DNA from: Emticicia sp. 21SJ11W-3
GTDB taxonomy: Bacteria; Bacteroidota; Bacteroidia; Cytophagales; Spirosomataceae
Direction: 5' to 3'
DNA: 64,000 nucleotides
Assembly: GCF_024138715.1 (NCBI RefSeq)
Contig: NZ_CP092074.1
Span: 2,108,001-2,172,000 of the forward strand
Shown one piece after another: positions 34,161 to 43,473 of the stretch. The translations under genes were made by a program, and so were the position numbers. The notes beneath the pieces were generated by a model. It had not been told where the DNA came from. It made no database searches and was given only the letters and a program-made list of their open reading frames with translations. Numbering within the stretch: the stretch's first letter is position 1; every line of letters begins with the position of its first letter.

Positions 34161-35279
34161 ATGGAAAAAATGCTAAAAACCACATTCTTTTATAATACAT
34201 TCGAAAACTGGCTATGGTTTTTAGGTATACTAATTATCGGGTTTCTTTTTAAGAAAATTCTTTCGGTTAATTTAACCAGACTCTTTTACAGGGTTATGAA
34301 AAGAGAGACCAGGAGTATTCCGGCAACGCAATTTGTTGACCTGCTCAGAAGCCCCACAGAGTTTCTTTTATCATTGCTGATAATTTACGCTGCATTTAAT
34401 GAGATTATCTTCCCGCGCAAATGGCGGATAATTCCATTAGGTAAAATGCGGGTTTCTGATTTTTTTGACCGTGTGCTTGATACCCTTTTTGTGGTGGCCA
34501 TTACCTGGATTCTTATCAGGCTTGTCAGATTCTTTGCTTTGGTGTATTTAAAACGAGCAGAAGAAACAGAATCAAAAAAAGATGTACAGCTGGTGCCTTT
34601 TTTCAGAGACATCATCATTGTAGTTGTTTCATTCGTTTCTTTTTTTATGTTGCTGGGTTTTGTTTTTAAACAAGATGTGGTAAGTCTTATTACCGGTTTA
34701 GGTATTGGTGGTGTGGCTTTGGCATTGGCTGCGCAGGCAACTTTACAAAACCTTTTTGCCTCTTTTACTTTGTTTACCGAACAACCCTTTATAGTGGGCG
34801 ACGATATTGAGCTGGGCAACATGGTTGGCAAGATAGAAAAAGTAGGTTTCAGAAGCACCCGTATCAGAAATGTGGATGGCAGCCTGGTGGTGGTACCCAA
34901 CCAGATGCTTGTGTCACAGTCTTTAAATAATATATCGCAGCGAATGGAGCGCAGACACAAGTTTTTTGTAAGGTTGCAGCTGGATACACCCATACATGAG
35001 GTGAAAAAAGTGATGGAAGATGTACAAAGCCTGCTCGATAATCATGAAAACATAAGTACCGGGGCTCATGTGAAGCTAGACACCATTGGTGAGTACTCGA
35101 TAAATGTATTGGTGGTGTTTATGGCGGCAACTGCCGATTACTGGGAAAGCAAGAGTATCCGTGAAGATATCAACCTGGGTATTATGAACATACTGGATAA
35201 GCACCAGTTAGAGCTGGCCATGCCTACCACCACACTAACCAGCCCGGCTGATGAAAAAAATATTGATAACGACTATTAA
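34161..35279 (+). CDS. mechanosensitive ion channel, MscS family
   Basis: 372 residues. Several membrane helices in the first 190 residues (about 15-35, 66-85, 110-135, 148-175), then the pore-lining helix (GLGIGGVALALAAQATLQNLFASFTLF, about 178-204) and the conserved beta domain GDDIELGNMVGKIEKVGFRSTRIRNVDGSLVVVPNQML. Opens under membrane tension to release solutes. It follows the YheT-like gene by 29 bases. Confidence 0.93.
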   Translation: MEKMLKTTFFYNTFENWLWFLGILIIGFLFKKILSVNLTRLFYRVMKRETRSIPATQFVDLLRSPTEFLLSLLIIYAAFNEIIFPRKWRIIPLGKMRVSDFFDRVLDTLFVVAITWILIRLVRFFALVYLKRAEETESKKDVQLVPFFRDIIIVVVSFVSFFMLLGFVFKQDVVSLITGLGIGGVALALAAQATLQNLFASFTLFTEQPFIVGDDIELGNMVGKIEKVGFRSTRIRNVDGSLVVVPNQMLVSQSLNNISQRMERRHKFFVRLQLDTPIHEVKKVMEDVQSLLDNHENISTGAHVKLDTIGEYSINVLVVFMAATADYWESKSIREDINLGIMNILDKHQLELAMPTTTLTSPADEKNIDNDY

Positions 35280-35297
35280 TAAAGCACAGAAAACAAT

Positions 35298-36050
35298 ATG
35301 GCTCGTATTGCATTAATAACCGGCGCAACTTCTGGCATTGGCAAAGCCACGGCTATTGCTTTTGCTAATAGCGGCATTGATTTAATAATTTGTGGGCGCC
35401 GGCAGGAGCGTTTAGACAGTCTGAAAGATTACCTTTCTGCCAAAGTAAAGGTAACCACTTTAAAGTTTGATGTAAGCAATAAAGTAGAGGTGGTTAATGC
35501 CATAAATTCATTGCCGGATGAATGGCGGGCAATTGATATTCTGGTTAACAATGCCGGTAATGCACATGGGTTGTCGCCCATTCAGGATGGCGATACGGAC
35601 GATTGGGATGCTATGATAGACGGCAATGTTCAGGGGCTTTTATATGTTTCCAGGGCAATTATCCCCGGCATGGTAGAGCGCCAGGCAGGTCATATTATTA
35701 ATCTTAGCTCTGTAGCGGGTAAGTACACCTATGCCAACGGCGCGGTTTATTGCGCTTCAAAAGCAGCTGTTGAAGCCCTCAGTGAGGGTATGAGATTAGA
35801 CCTTACCCAGCACGGCATAAAAATAACCAATATTGCCCCCGGGGCAGTAGAAACAGAGTTTTCTTTAGTGAGATTCAAAGGAGACACAGCACGTGCCGAA
35901 AAGGTATATGAAGGCTTTGAACCCATACAGCCCGAAGATGTGGCCGACGCTATTTTATATGCCGTAAATACCCCGGCGAGGGTAACAATTGCCGACATAG
36001 TGCTGTATGCCAAAGCGCAGTCGGCGCCCACAGTTATACACCGAAAATAA
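35298..36050 (+). CDS. SDR family oxidoreductase (YdfG-like)
   Basis: 250 residues. Classical SDR: coenzyme loop TGATSGIGKATA at 7-18, NNAGNAHG, catalytic Ser in NLSSVAGKY and YCASKAA (Tyr/Lys). Similar to the serine/3-hydroxy acid dehydrogenase YdfG. Substrate unknown. Last gene of the purN run, 18 bases after mscS and followed by a terminator. Confidence 0.9.
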   Translation: MARIALITGATSGIGKATAIAFANSGIDLIICGRRQERLDSLKDYLSAKVKVTTLKFDVSNKVEVVNAINSLPDEWRAIDILVNNAGNAHGLSPIQDGDTDDWDAMIDGNVQGLLYVSRAIIPGMVERQAGHIINLSSVAGKYTYANGAVYCASKAAVEALSEGMRLDLTQHGIKITNIAPGAVETEFSLVRFKGDTARAEKVYEGFEPIQPEDVADAILYAVNTPARVTIADIVLYAKAQSAPTVIHRK

Positions 36051-36081
36051 AGTAATCTTAAAACTTAATTTAATTATCAGG

Positions 36082-36115
36082 ATGGCCTTTTTATTTGGAA
36101 AGGCCATTTTTTTTG
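36082..36115 (+). terminator. Rho-independent terminator after the SDR gene
   Basis: Perfect 9-bp stem ATGGCCTTT/AAAGGCCAT (36082-36090 with 36099-36107) and a T run at 36107-36114. Confidence 0.85.
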
Positions 36116-36226
36116 CTGTAAATCAATCCGTATGGCCAGGCCTGTTTTAAGTGCCACATGGGTTTTTGAAGGTTGTATTTTAAAAAAGAATTCAAAATCT
36201 TGTTTTCTAACAATTCAAGTCAGATA

Positions 36227-36256
36227 TTTGCAACATCAATTCAAAAGATACTTTCT
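36227..36256 (+). promoter_or_regulatory. promoter of the SAM riboswitch-metX transcript
   Basis: A -33 TTTG (36227-36230) and a -7-like TACTTTCT (36249-36256) have the 19-base spacing usual in Bacteroidota. The predicted transcription start just precedes the riboswitch P1 stem. Confidence 0.5.
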
Positions 36257-36267
36257 TGTAGCTCATG

Positions 36268-36395
36268 GATTGATTTATACAGACGAGAGGAGAGAATAGG
36301 CTCTGAGAACCTCGGGCAACCTGTCCCGCTACTTGCGATAAGGTGCCAAAACCTACCGGAAGGTTCAACCAACCATTCGGGCTTATAAACCAATC
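36268..36395 (+). ncRNA. SAM-I (S-box) riboswitch aptamer upstream of metX
   Basis: All S-box hallmarks can be placed. P1: 36268-36279 pairs with 36384-36395 (one mismatch). P2: GAGG 36287-36290 with CCTC 36310-36313, a kink-turn-like internal loop, AGAG 36291-36294 with CTCT 36301-36304. The P2 loop TAGG (36297-36300) can pair as a pseudoknot with CCTA in J3/4 (36352-36355). The conserved GGCAACC is at 36315-36321 and AAGGTGCCAA at 36340-36349 (P3). P4 is ACC/GGT closed by a GGAA tetraloop at 36358-36361. It binds S-adenosylmethionine and should switch off metX when SAM is plentiful. A downstream hairpin competes with P1. Confidence 0.9.
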
Positions 36396-36422
36396 ATAGA
36401 CAAATCGTTTTAAAATTGGTTT
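36387..36422 (+). promoter_or_regulatory. candidate switching hairpin of the SAM riboswitch
   Basis: AAACCAAT (36387-36394), which is the 3' strand of P1, can instead pair with ATTGGTTT (36415-36422). P1 and this hairpin cannot form together, as expected for a ligand-controlled switch. Confidence 0.55.
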
Positions 36423-36427
36423 TGTTT

Positions 36428-36456
36428 GCCGTACTGCCGTAAGGTAGGCTTTTTTT
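36428..36456 (+). terminator. candidate riboswitch-controlled terminator
   Basis: A short stem GCC-TAC/GTA-GGC (36428-36434 with 36444-36449, one bulged G) is followed by seven T. It lies between aptamer and start codon and could be the expression platform, though its stem is weak. Confidence 0.5.
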
Positions 36457-36511
36457 ATGTACGCTGAGTTTCTGTATGTCAGAAATCAGGTTGAAGATTT
36501 TGTATAAAAAA

Positions 36512-37546
36512 ATGGAGAACCAACAGATATTTCGCTACGAAGAACCTTTTAAACTTGAGTCAGGCCAGTGGCTGCCTGAGTTCCAGCTGGCTTATACCAC
36601 CTTTGGCAAACTGAATGCCGCAATGGATAATGTCATTTGGGTTTGCCATGCTTTTACGGGTAATGCCAACCCAACCGATTGGTGGAATGGCCTGATAGGC
36701 GAAAAACGATTGTATAATCCTTCCGAACATTTTATTGTTTGTGCCAATATTCTGGGGTCTCATTATGGGTCTACTAATGCTCTCAGCAAAAACCCGGTAA
36801 CAGGCGAGCCTTATTTTCATGATTTCCCGTTTATTACCATCCGTGACGTAGTGCGGTCATTAGACCTGCTCCGCCAGCATCTGGGCATTTATAAAATCAA
36901 TACCGTACTGGGTGGTTCGTTAGGAGGGCAGCAGGCTTTGGAGTGGGCCATTATGCAGCCAGAACTGATAGAAAACCTGATTTTGTTTTCAACCAATGCC
37001 ATTCATTCGCCTTGGGGTATAGCCTTTAACGAGTCGCAAAGAATGGCAATCTCGGCAGACCCAACCTGGACAGAACGCAACCCTAAAGCCGGCATGAACG
37101 GCATGAAAGTGGCGCGTTCAATTGCTTTGTTATCTTACCGCAATTATGCTACCTATAACCGTACGCAGTCGAGAGATGAAGGGCAGGTTGACTTTTTCCG
37201 TGCCAATACCTACCAGAATTATCAGGGCGAAAAGCTAGGCAAACGTTTTAATGCGTTTTCTTACTGGACACTCTCCAAGATGTTTGATTCGCATGATGTA
37301 GGCAGAGGGCGCGGTAAAGTTGAAGAAGTGCTGGCAACAATACAATCAAAAACACTGGTGATTGGTATATCTTCTGACGTGCTTTTTCCGCCGGAAGAGC
37401 AAGAGTTTATTGCGCGTTGTATTCCGGAGGCCTCTTATACTGTTATAGAATCTTTATATGGTCATGATGGCTTTCTGATTGAGTTTGAAGCCATGACAGA
37501 TACAATCAGAAATTGGAGTAAAAACCTGAAATTAATTAATGAATGA
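36512..37546 (+). CDS. metX: homoserine O-acetyltransferase
   Basis: I chose the ATG at 36512 (MENQQIFRYEEPFKLESG), in line with MetX N-termini; the frame is open to 36476, inside the leader. 344 residues with the alpha/beta hydrolase fold: nucleophile elbow GGSLGGQQALEW (Ser136), the Asp in SDVLFPPEEQ and the His in YGHDGFLIE. It acetylates homoserine with acetyl-CoA in methionine synthesis. The SAM-I riboswitch upstream (36268-36395) supports the assignment. No other methionine gene follows. Confidence 0.95.
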   Translation: MENQQIFRYEEPFKLESGQWLPEFQLAYTTFGKLNAAMDNVIWVCHAFTGNANPTDWWNGLIGEKRLYNPSEHFIVCANILGSHYGSTNALSKNPVTGEPYFHDFPFITIRDVVRSLDLLRQHLGIYKINTVLGGSLGGQQALEWAIMQPELIENLILFSTNAIHSPWGIAFNESQRMAISADPTWTERNPKAGMNGMKVARSIALLSYRNYATYNRTQSRDEGQVDFFRANTYQNYQGEKLGKRFNAFSYWTLSKMFDSHDVGRGRGKVEEVLATIQSKTLVIGISSDVLFPPEEQEFIARCIPEASYTVIESLYGHDGFLIEFEAMTDTIRNWSKNLKLINE

Positions 37547-37626
37547 TTGAGCAAGCAGCGATTCCAGATTGCAGACAATAAAGCAATCTATTCGCAAATC
37601 ATTCATTTGCCAGTACATACCTCAAT

Positions 37627-38214
37627 TTAAAAGCTCTGAAATACCCGTAGTCGGTAGTTTTCGGTTAGCTTTTTGCTTCTTAAGCTATTCTGTAAAATGG
37701 TAAATAACGGAGATACAGCCGTAAGGCCTGCCGCCAGAGGCAACTTAGGGTTAGTTATGGGGTCTACACCCCATGCCGCCCATTCAATAAGCAGGTAAGC
37801 AAAAGGTGAAAAATTGGCTATGCCAAAGTTAATGCGCTTTTTAGGATACTTGTAAATGCTTTTTACTTCGCTCAGTTTTATTTCTACGTATTCATACCTG
37901 TTCATTACTTCATTGAAAGTCGTGATTACAAAAGAAGAATCTGAGATGCTGAATAAATCATCTTCGTAGCTGATATTGTCTTTCGTTGTAAACCTGAACA
38001 CATCTCCTTTATAGAACTTTTTACGTTTGCCTGATCTTACTTTTTCAAGCACCAGATATTTGTCTTTAGAGAACAGGCTTCTGGCCTGTGCAGGGTCTTT
38101 TTTATATAAAAGCTCTTCTACCGATTTGGCGTCCTGATGGTGAATCTCCTGCGCAATGGCAGCAGTACTAAGGCACAGCAATAACAAGCAAAGTATTTTT
38201 TTTAGTTTTGGCAT
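37627..38214 (-). CDS. hypothetical secreted or membrane-attached protein
   Basis: 195 residues with a signal peptide (MPKLKKILCLLLLCLSTAAIAQ). The centre KGDVFRFTTKDNISYEDDLFSISDSSFVITT looks like a small beta-barrel or SH3-like region; residues about 130-170 include a hydrophobic stretch (FSPFAYLLIEWAAWGV). I do not recognise the family. It stands 76 bases after the DUF502 gene on the same strand. Confidence 0.6.
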   Translation of the reverse strand: MPKLKKILCLLLLCLSTAAIAQEIHHQDAKSVEELLYKKDPAQARSLFSKDKYLVLEKVRSGKRKKFYKGDVFRFTTKDNISYEDDLFSISDSSFVITTFNEVMNRYEYVEIKLSEVKSIYKYPKKRINFGIANFSPFAYLLIEWAAWGVDPITNPKLPLAAGLTAVSPLFTILQNSLRSKKLTENYRLRVFQSF

Positions 38215-38290
38215 ACAATTGTATCAGCTAATAATATAGAGCAAATATAGAGTATAGATTTAAAAATCAGGAATAAAGAAAGCCGTCGAC

Positions 38291-38893
38291 TCACATTTTG
38301 TCGTTAACAGACACCCCTCCCGAAACAATCAGTTTCATAATTTCTGCACTGGGTAAATCAAGCATCTGCACGTTTTCTCTGGGTACCAATACCAGATTCC
38401 CCGAAAAAGCATAGCTATGCGGAAAATACACAGCCACTAAATCATTAACGCCCAAACTACTTAAATCATTTTGCGTAATAAAGCCAATTTTATAAATGCG
38501 TGCATCTTTGTTCATCAGCACAATGGCACCCTGATTAAACTTTCGTTTGTCGCCCACAAATGCCGATATTAAATCTTTAAATGCAAAATAAAAGATTCTT
38601 ACCAAAGGAAGATGTCTGATGGTGTTTTCAATAATGTTCTGAAGTGTCTGCGGAAGCAACACAGAAAAAATAAAACCAATCAGCATAGTTCCGAAGATAA
38701 TAATCAAAGAGCCAAGCCCCGGAATAAACAGGTCTTCGTTCGGATTGGCCGTAGGGATACGAATCCTGATAATGTTATCTACAAAATCAAAAGCGCCCAG
38801 CAATATAAAGAAAGTAAACCCAAGCGGAGCTACGAAAAGCAGGCCACGAATAAAATAAGAAAATAAGCGACCAATAAATTTTCTGCCGGACAT
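38291..38893 (-). CDS. DUF502 family membrane protein
   Basis: 200 residues with two membrane helices (about 15-35 and 55-80) and the DUF502 pattern IRHLPLVRIFYFAFKDLISAF, GFITQNDL and a hydrophilic C-terminal region with VAVYFPHSYAFSGNLVLVPRENV. Function unknown. Related proteins occur widely in bacteria and chloroplasts. Confidence 0.88.
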   Translation of the reverse strand: MSGRKFIGRLFSYFIRGLLFVAPLGFTFFILLGAFDFVDNIIRIRIPTANPNEDLFIPGLGSLIIIFGTMLIGFIFSVLLPQTLQNIIENTIRHLPLVRIFYFAFKDLISAFVGDKRKFNQGAIVLMNKDARIYKIGFITQNDLSSLGVNDLVAVYFPHSYAFSGNLVLVPRENVQMLDLPSAEIMKLIVSGGVSVNDKM

Positions 38894-39235
38894 AGTTAAA
38901 TTATTAATAGTATCATGTTATAAGGTAGCTAATATTTCTAACGCTTTAACTATTTGAAAAGTTTTGAAAATACTAATTATGATTATAAGACCTGCGATTA
39001 CCTAAACAACACGCCAGCTTTGACAGCCAATTTATAATCCGTATTGTGCAAACGTAGCATCGGGCTTTTAAAATATAGTGCGGTTAATAGCGTTTTTACA
39101 ATGAAAATTTACGGGTATGTTTGGGCTTAAAAACATTTTGCGAACCCAATAAAAAGTACTACTCTTGCAATGAATTAAAAAACGTACATAACCGGTATTA
39201 CAGTAACCGATTAACCATTTCAATAATTATTATTT
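38894..39235. other. 342-base divergent gap upstream of the M16 protease
   Basis: No gene. The probable M16 promoter is -33 TTTTG at 39136-39140 and -7 TACTCTTG at 39160-39167, with spacing near 20. Nothing else recognisable. Confidence 0.5.
39160..39167 (+). promoter_or_regulatory. -7 box of the M16 protease promoter
   Basis: TACTCTTG matches TAnnTTTG at 7 of 8 positions, with TTTTG about 20 bases upstream; the ATG is 68 bases downstream. Confidence 0.45.
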
Positions 39236-42037
39236 ATGAAGAAGATTCTGCATCTGTTTTTGTTTTTGCTGCTGACGGCCCACACTTTTGCACAGAACCT
39301 GAATATACCCATTCAGAATGACCCTGCCGTAAAAACAGGAACCCTGAAAAACGGTTTAAAGTATTACATAATGAAAAACAGTGAGCCCAGGAATAGAATG
39401 GAGCTTCGGTTGGTTATAAATGCAGGCTCTATTCTTGAAACAGACCAGCAACGTGGGCTGGCGCATTTCATGGAGCACATGAACTTCAACGGTACAAAAG
39501 AGTTTCCTAAAAATCAGTTGGTTGATTTTCTCCAGAAATCAGGTATGAAATTTGGTGCAGACCTGAATGCAGTTACCAGTTTTGATGAAACCATATACCA
39601 ATTGCAGGTGCCAACAGATTCAGCCAGATTGTTTGAGCGCGCCTTTCAGATATTGGCTGACTGGTCTCATTATGCAACGCTTGACACCGCAGAAATTAAC
39701 AAAGAAAGAGGTATTGTGCTGGAAGAAGAAAGAGCCAGGCTGAAAAACGCACAGGGTAGAATTCAACAACAATTATTGCCCTTGTTGTTGAACAACTCAA
39801 GATACGCAGAACGCCTGCCAATTGGAAAGACAGAAGTGCTTACTACCTTTAAACCCGAACAGATTGTTAAGTTCTATCATGACTGGTACCGCCCTGACTT
39901 AATGGCCGTTGTTGTGGTGGGCGATTTTGACCCTTCAAAAGTAGAAAACCTGATTAAAGAAAAATTTGCGAATATACCTACGGCTAAAAATGCTCCGAAA
40001 AGAGTAAAATATGAAGTAGCGCCAAGCAAAGGCACACAAACCAAACTGATTGTAGACAAAGAAATGCCACAGTCGGCTTTTCAGATGCTTACTCGCTTTC
40101 CTAAAAAGACGATTCGTACCCAAGCCGATTTACGTGATGCCTATGTTGATATGCTTTTTAACCAGATGGTAAATACCCGCCTTCAGGAAATCACTAAAAA
40201 GCCCAATCCGCCGTTTATATTTGCCATTATGGGCTATGCTCCGTTTATGGCAGGGCTGGATGTATTTCAGGTTATTACGGTTCCTAAAAATGCTGATGGC
40301 ATGGAAACCGCCATAAAAGCAATTATGAATGAGCATGAGCGAATCAGACGTTTCGGTTTTACAGCCGGTGAAATGGAACGCGCCAAAAAAGAAATTTGGA
40401 CATCGGTAGAAAAAAGTTACAAAGAAAAAGACAAAACGAAGTCGGCCTATTTTGTGAATCCACTTGTTGTCAATTACCTGACAGGCGCTGCGTACCTTAG
40501 CAGCGATTTCAGATATGAGTTTGCAAAAAAATACCTGGAGGGCATTTCGCAAGCCGATATAACTGCCATGATAAACCGGATTTTTAAAGAAGATAACCGT
40601 CTGGGTGTGGTGATAGGCTCTGAACGTGACAAGGAAAAACTGCCATCAGAATCTAAAATTCTTGAGCTTATCAATGAAAAAAATCCTGATCTGAAACCTT
40701 ATGAAGATGAAGCAGTGGCAAAGTCGTTACTTGAAAACATACCTGCGGGCACAAAGGTAGTAACAGAAAAGAAAATAGATGGGGTAGGGGTTACCGAACT
40801 TACGTTTGGCAACGGAGCAAAGGTAGCTTTGAAACCAACAACTTTTAAAAACGACCAGATTCTGTTTTCGGGGGTTAGTAAAGGAGGAACCTCACTTTAT
40901 AGTGATGCTGATTATTTTTCAGCCGAACTGGCCTCGATGGCGGTGTCACAAGCAGGAGTAGGTAAAATGTCTGACACCCAGCTTGATAAATTTCTTGCCG
41001 GAAAAGTGGTAAATGTGTATCCTTACATTAACGAGTTAACAGAAGGGGTTTCTGGCAGCACAAGCCCTCAGGACCTTGAAACAGCGCTACAGTTAATGTA
41101 TGCTTATTTGGTACAACCACGCCGTGACGATGAAGTGGTGAAGAGTTTTCTTAAAAACCAAAAAGAACTGATTGCCAACTCATTGAAGACACTTACGCCA
41201 GAGAAGGTTTTTAACGATACCATTAATACGGTGTTGTATCAGAACAATTTCCGCAGGGCATCTATCAGACCAGAGCATATAGACAAAGTAAATCTTGACC
41301 GGGCGTACGAGATATACAAAGACCGTTTCAGCGACTTCAGCGATTTCACCTTTGTGTTTACCGGTAGTTTTGAGGTTGATAAAATAAAGCCTTTATTGGA
41401 AAAGTACATTGGCGGGCTGCCTTCAACCAAACGTTCGGAAACATATAAAGACCTGCACATTGATAAAGTAAAAGGCAAAGTAGAAAAAACTGTTTTCAAG
41501 GGTCTGGAAGAGAAGGCCTCAGTCAGTCTGCAGTTCTACGGCGATTTTGATTTCAATGAAGAATTGCAGGTGAACCTGGATGCGCTTGCCGAGGTACTGG
41601 ATATTAAACTGACAGAGAAACTACGTGAAGAAGCCGGTGGTGTTTACTCGCCCAGTATTGATGCTTCTTATGAAAAACTACCTACCCCAACCTACAGCCT
41701 AAACATTTCGTTTGGTTGTAGCCCTGCCAATGTTGACAAGCTGGTTAAAATAGCGCTGGATGAAATACAGAAGATTAAAACAAATGGCCCCGAAGCAGTA
41801 GATATAGAGAAAGTGAAAGCGGAGGAAAAACGCTCAGCCGAATTGCAGGTTAAAGAGAATGGTTTCTGGGACTCTTACCTTACCGAACAATACCTCAACA
41901 GCGAAGACCTGAACTATATTAACCGTTACAGCAAAGAACTGATTGATAAGTTAACCGTAGAAAGCGTGAAAAAAGCCGCAAAGCAATTAATAGGCGATAA
42001 TTTTGCCAAATTTGTATTGCTGCCAGAAAAGAAGTAA
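39236..42037 (+). CDS. secreted M16 (pitrilysin/insulinase) family zinc protease
   Basis: 933 residues, the length of two fused M16 halves. Signal peptide 1-20 (ending HTFAQ); the inverted zinc motif HFMEH at 77-81 and a further metal-ligand Glu in NKERGIVLEEE; the second half lacks the metal site and helps to form the closed chamber. It probably degrades small peptides in the periplasm. Alone between its promoter and a strong terminator. Confidence 0.92.
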   Translation: MKKILHLFLFLLLTAHTFAQNLNIPIQNDPAVKTGTLKNGLKYYIMKNSEPRNRMELRLVINAGSILETDQQRGLAHFMEHMNFNGTKEFPKNQLVDFLQKSGMKFGADLNAVTSFDETIYQLQVPTDSARLFERAFQILADWSHYATLDTAEINKERGIVLEEERARLKNAQGRIQQQLLPLLLNNSRYAERLPIGKTEVLTTFKPEQIVKFYHDWYRPDLMAVVVVGDFDPSKVENLIKEKFANIPTAKNAPKRVKYEVAPSKGTQTKLIVDKEMPQSAFQMLTRFPKKTIRTQADLRDAYVDMLFNQMVNTRLQEITKKPNPPFIFAIMGYAPFMAGLDVFQVITVPKNADGMETAIKAIMNEHERIRRFGFTAGEMERAKKEIWTSVEKSYKEKDKTKSAYFVNPLVVNYLTGAAYLSSDFRYEFAKKYLEGISQADITAMINRIFKEDNRLGVVIGSERDKEKLPSESKILELINEKNPDLKPYEDEAVAKSLLENIPAGTKVVTEKKIDGVGVTELTFGNGAKVALKPTTFKNDQILFSGVSKGGTSLYSDADYFSAELASMAVSQAGVGKMSDTQLDKFLAGKVVNVYPYINELTEGVSGSTSPQDLETALQLMYAYLVQPRRDDEVVKSFLKNQKELIANSLKTLTPEKVFNDTINTVLYQNNFRRASIRPEHIDKVNLDRAYEIYKDRFSDFSDFTFVFTGSFEVDKIKPLLEKYIGGLPSTKRSETYKDLHIDKVKGKVEKTVFKGLEEKASVSLQFYGDFDFNEELQVNLDALAEVLDIKLTEKLREEAGGVYSPSIDASYEKLPTPTYSLNISFGCSPANVDKLVKIALDEIQKIKTNGPEAVDIEKVKAEEKRSAELQVKENGFWDSYLTEQYLNSEDLNYINRYSKELIDKLTVESVKKAAKQLIGDNFAKFVLLPEKK

Positions 42038-42057
42038 GCAGCTATAAACACAAAAAA

Positions 42058-42095
42058 ACGGGAGCCGATTGTAAAAAATACGGCTCCTGTTTTTG
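42058..42095. terminator. bidirectional terminator after the M16 gene
   Basis: Ten-bp stem ACGGGAGCCG/CGGCTCCTGT (42058-42067 with 42081-42090, one G-T pair) flanked by an A run on the left and a T run on the right. Confidence 0.8.
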
Positions 42096-42212
42096 TATAT
42101 ATGAACCAGTTTTAACCCGTAATTCAATGCAATAGGTAAGATAACCAGCCACACAGGGGCGTGCCATTTAACCGACGGCAGGCGGTAAAAGTTAACATCT
42201 ATTGGTGGGCAA

Positions 42213-43388
42213 TTATTTCTTTAATCGCCACCAAACAAACAATGCACGTATGGCTAAAATCAATACTACTGGTATTAATGAATAATTGATTTGCTGTGGC
42301 AAAAATGCCCAGCTCATGAGGAGCAGAGTCAGAACAATGCCATAAACCAGAAAGCTTTTGACCAACCAATCAGGCGATTTGTCTTTCTTTAAAAACAAGG
42401 CCACTGGAAAAAGAAACGGGAAAGCCCAAATTATATTAAGATTGTATTCTGTAACGCCGTGATTGGTAAAGAACCACAGAAAAGCAATTATCCAACCCGC
42501 AATACCAGTTGCGGTAAAAAACACCTTATCGAACAGAAAAGTATTATTATTCTTTTTAAACTGAAAAAAGGTGCCTATGCCAACCAATACAAACAAGCCC
42601 CAGAATAAAACATTAGGTGTTATTTTTTCTTTTTCAATGACTTTGCCATCAAAAATATCCGGGTTTAAATCGTATTTTCTCAATACTAAAGGTTGCCAGT
42701 TGCCATTTCTTTTTATTCTGGCTTTATCAAAAGCATCCATGAGGTTGTCTGGCAAAAACATAGCACCCGATGCCCCGGTTAATTGGTCAGCCGGTAGCCC
42801 AATGGCCAGGTCCATGCCAAAATCTGCCCATAGTTTTTCGTTTTTACGGGCATATTTATCAATCCACTGGCGGTAGGTGCTGTCGTTATGCAAAGTAGCC
42901 GAAAACTGTAAGCTGTCTCCGCAAACACTTTTCATCACGTCGCGCAGCCTGCTCGAACAATTATCATAAAAAAACTTATAGGCATATTCCCGGTTTTCCG
43001 GCCTTAAATTATTTAACAGAAAATCATAAGTGGCCTGCTTCTGCTCTATTGATAAATTGAGCATCTGCTCGGTTACCAGGCGGCGTTCGTAGCTCCAGCC
43101 GTAAATTTCGTTATCAAAATAATCGGCGCTTATTTTATATGGTAGAGTACCTCTCAGAAATTTAATGTAGAAACCTTCAGTGCTAAACTGAAAAGACCCA
43201 TAATTGTAGACAATATCTATACCCTGCATTGGGTCTTTAACCCTGATGGCACTATGACCAAAAGTTGAATAGAGGGCGTCGCCCGGAGAGATGGTCAGTA
43301 AACTAACAGAAGCGTATGGAGAAAGCTTTTGTGCATTAGAAACAACAGACAGAAAGGTAAATATCAGAGCTAAGGTGTATTTTCTCAT
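42213..43388 (-). CDS. DUF4105 membrane protein (Lnb N-terminal periplasmic domain)
   Basis: 391 residues with a signal sequence (ending VVSNAQ), a periplasmic DUF4105 domain (YASVSLLTISPGDALYSTFGHSAIRV, YGSFQF, YDNCSSRLRD with the conserved Cys) and four or five C-terminal membrane helices (about 250-385). The same Lnb/DUF4105 domain occurs in lipoprotein intramolecular transacylase; a role in lipoprotein or peptidoglycan processing is possible. It lies after a terminator, so it is not co-transcribed with the LiaF-like gene upstream. Confidence 0.85.
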   Translation of the reverse strand: MRKYTLALIFTFLSVVSNAQKLSPYASVSLLTISPGDALYSTFGHSAIRVKDPMQGIDIVYNYGSFQFSTEGFYIKFLRGTLPYKISADYFDNEIYGWSYERRLVTEQMLNLSIEQKQATYDFLLNNLRPENREYAYKFFYDNCSSRLRDVMKSVCGDSLQFSATLHNDSTYRQWIDKYARKNEKLWADFGMDLAIGLPADQLTGASGAMFLPDNLMDAFDKARIKRNGNWQPLVLRKYDLNPDIFDGKVIEKEKITPNVLFWGLFVLVGIGTFFQFKKNNNTFLFDKVFFTATGIAGWIIAFLWFFTNHGVTEYNLNIIWAFPFLFPVALFLKKDKSPDWLVKSFLVYGIVLTLLLMSWAFLPQQINYSLIPVVLILAIRALFVWWRLKK

Positions 43389-43409
43389 TCAGAATAGTGT
43401 TTTATGCAA

Positions 43410-43451
43410 AGTTAAAAATAAAAGCACACAGGTATCAAATACCCGTGTGCT
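43410..43451 (-). terminator. Rho-independent terminator after the LiaF-like gene
   Basis: Stem AGCACAC-GGTAT/ATACC-GTGTGCT (43423-43451) followed on the minus strand by a T-rich tail (43410-43422). Confidence 0.75.
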
Positions 43452-43473
43452 AATTTAAAAAGGTTTGCTAAAA

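Noticed and set aside
36173-36388. 71-residue plus-strand open frame in the metX leader
   Set aside because: It overlaps the riboswitch aptamer, has no recognisable domain and no conserved start; the structured RNA explains the sequence.
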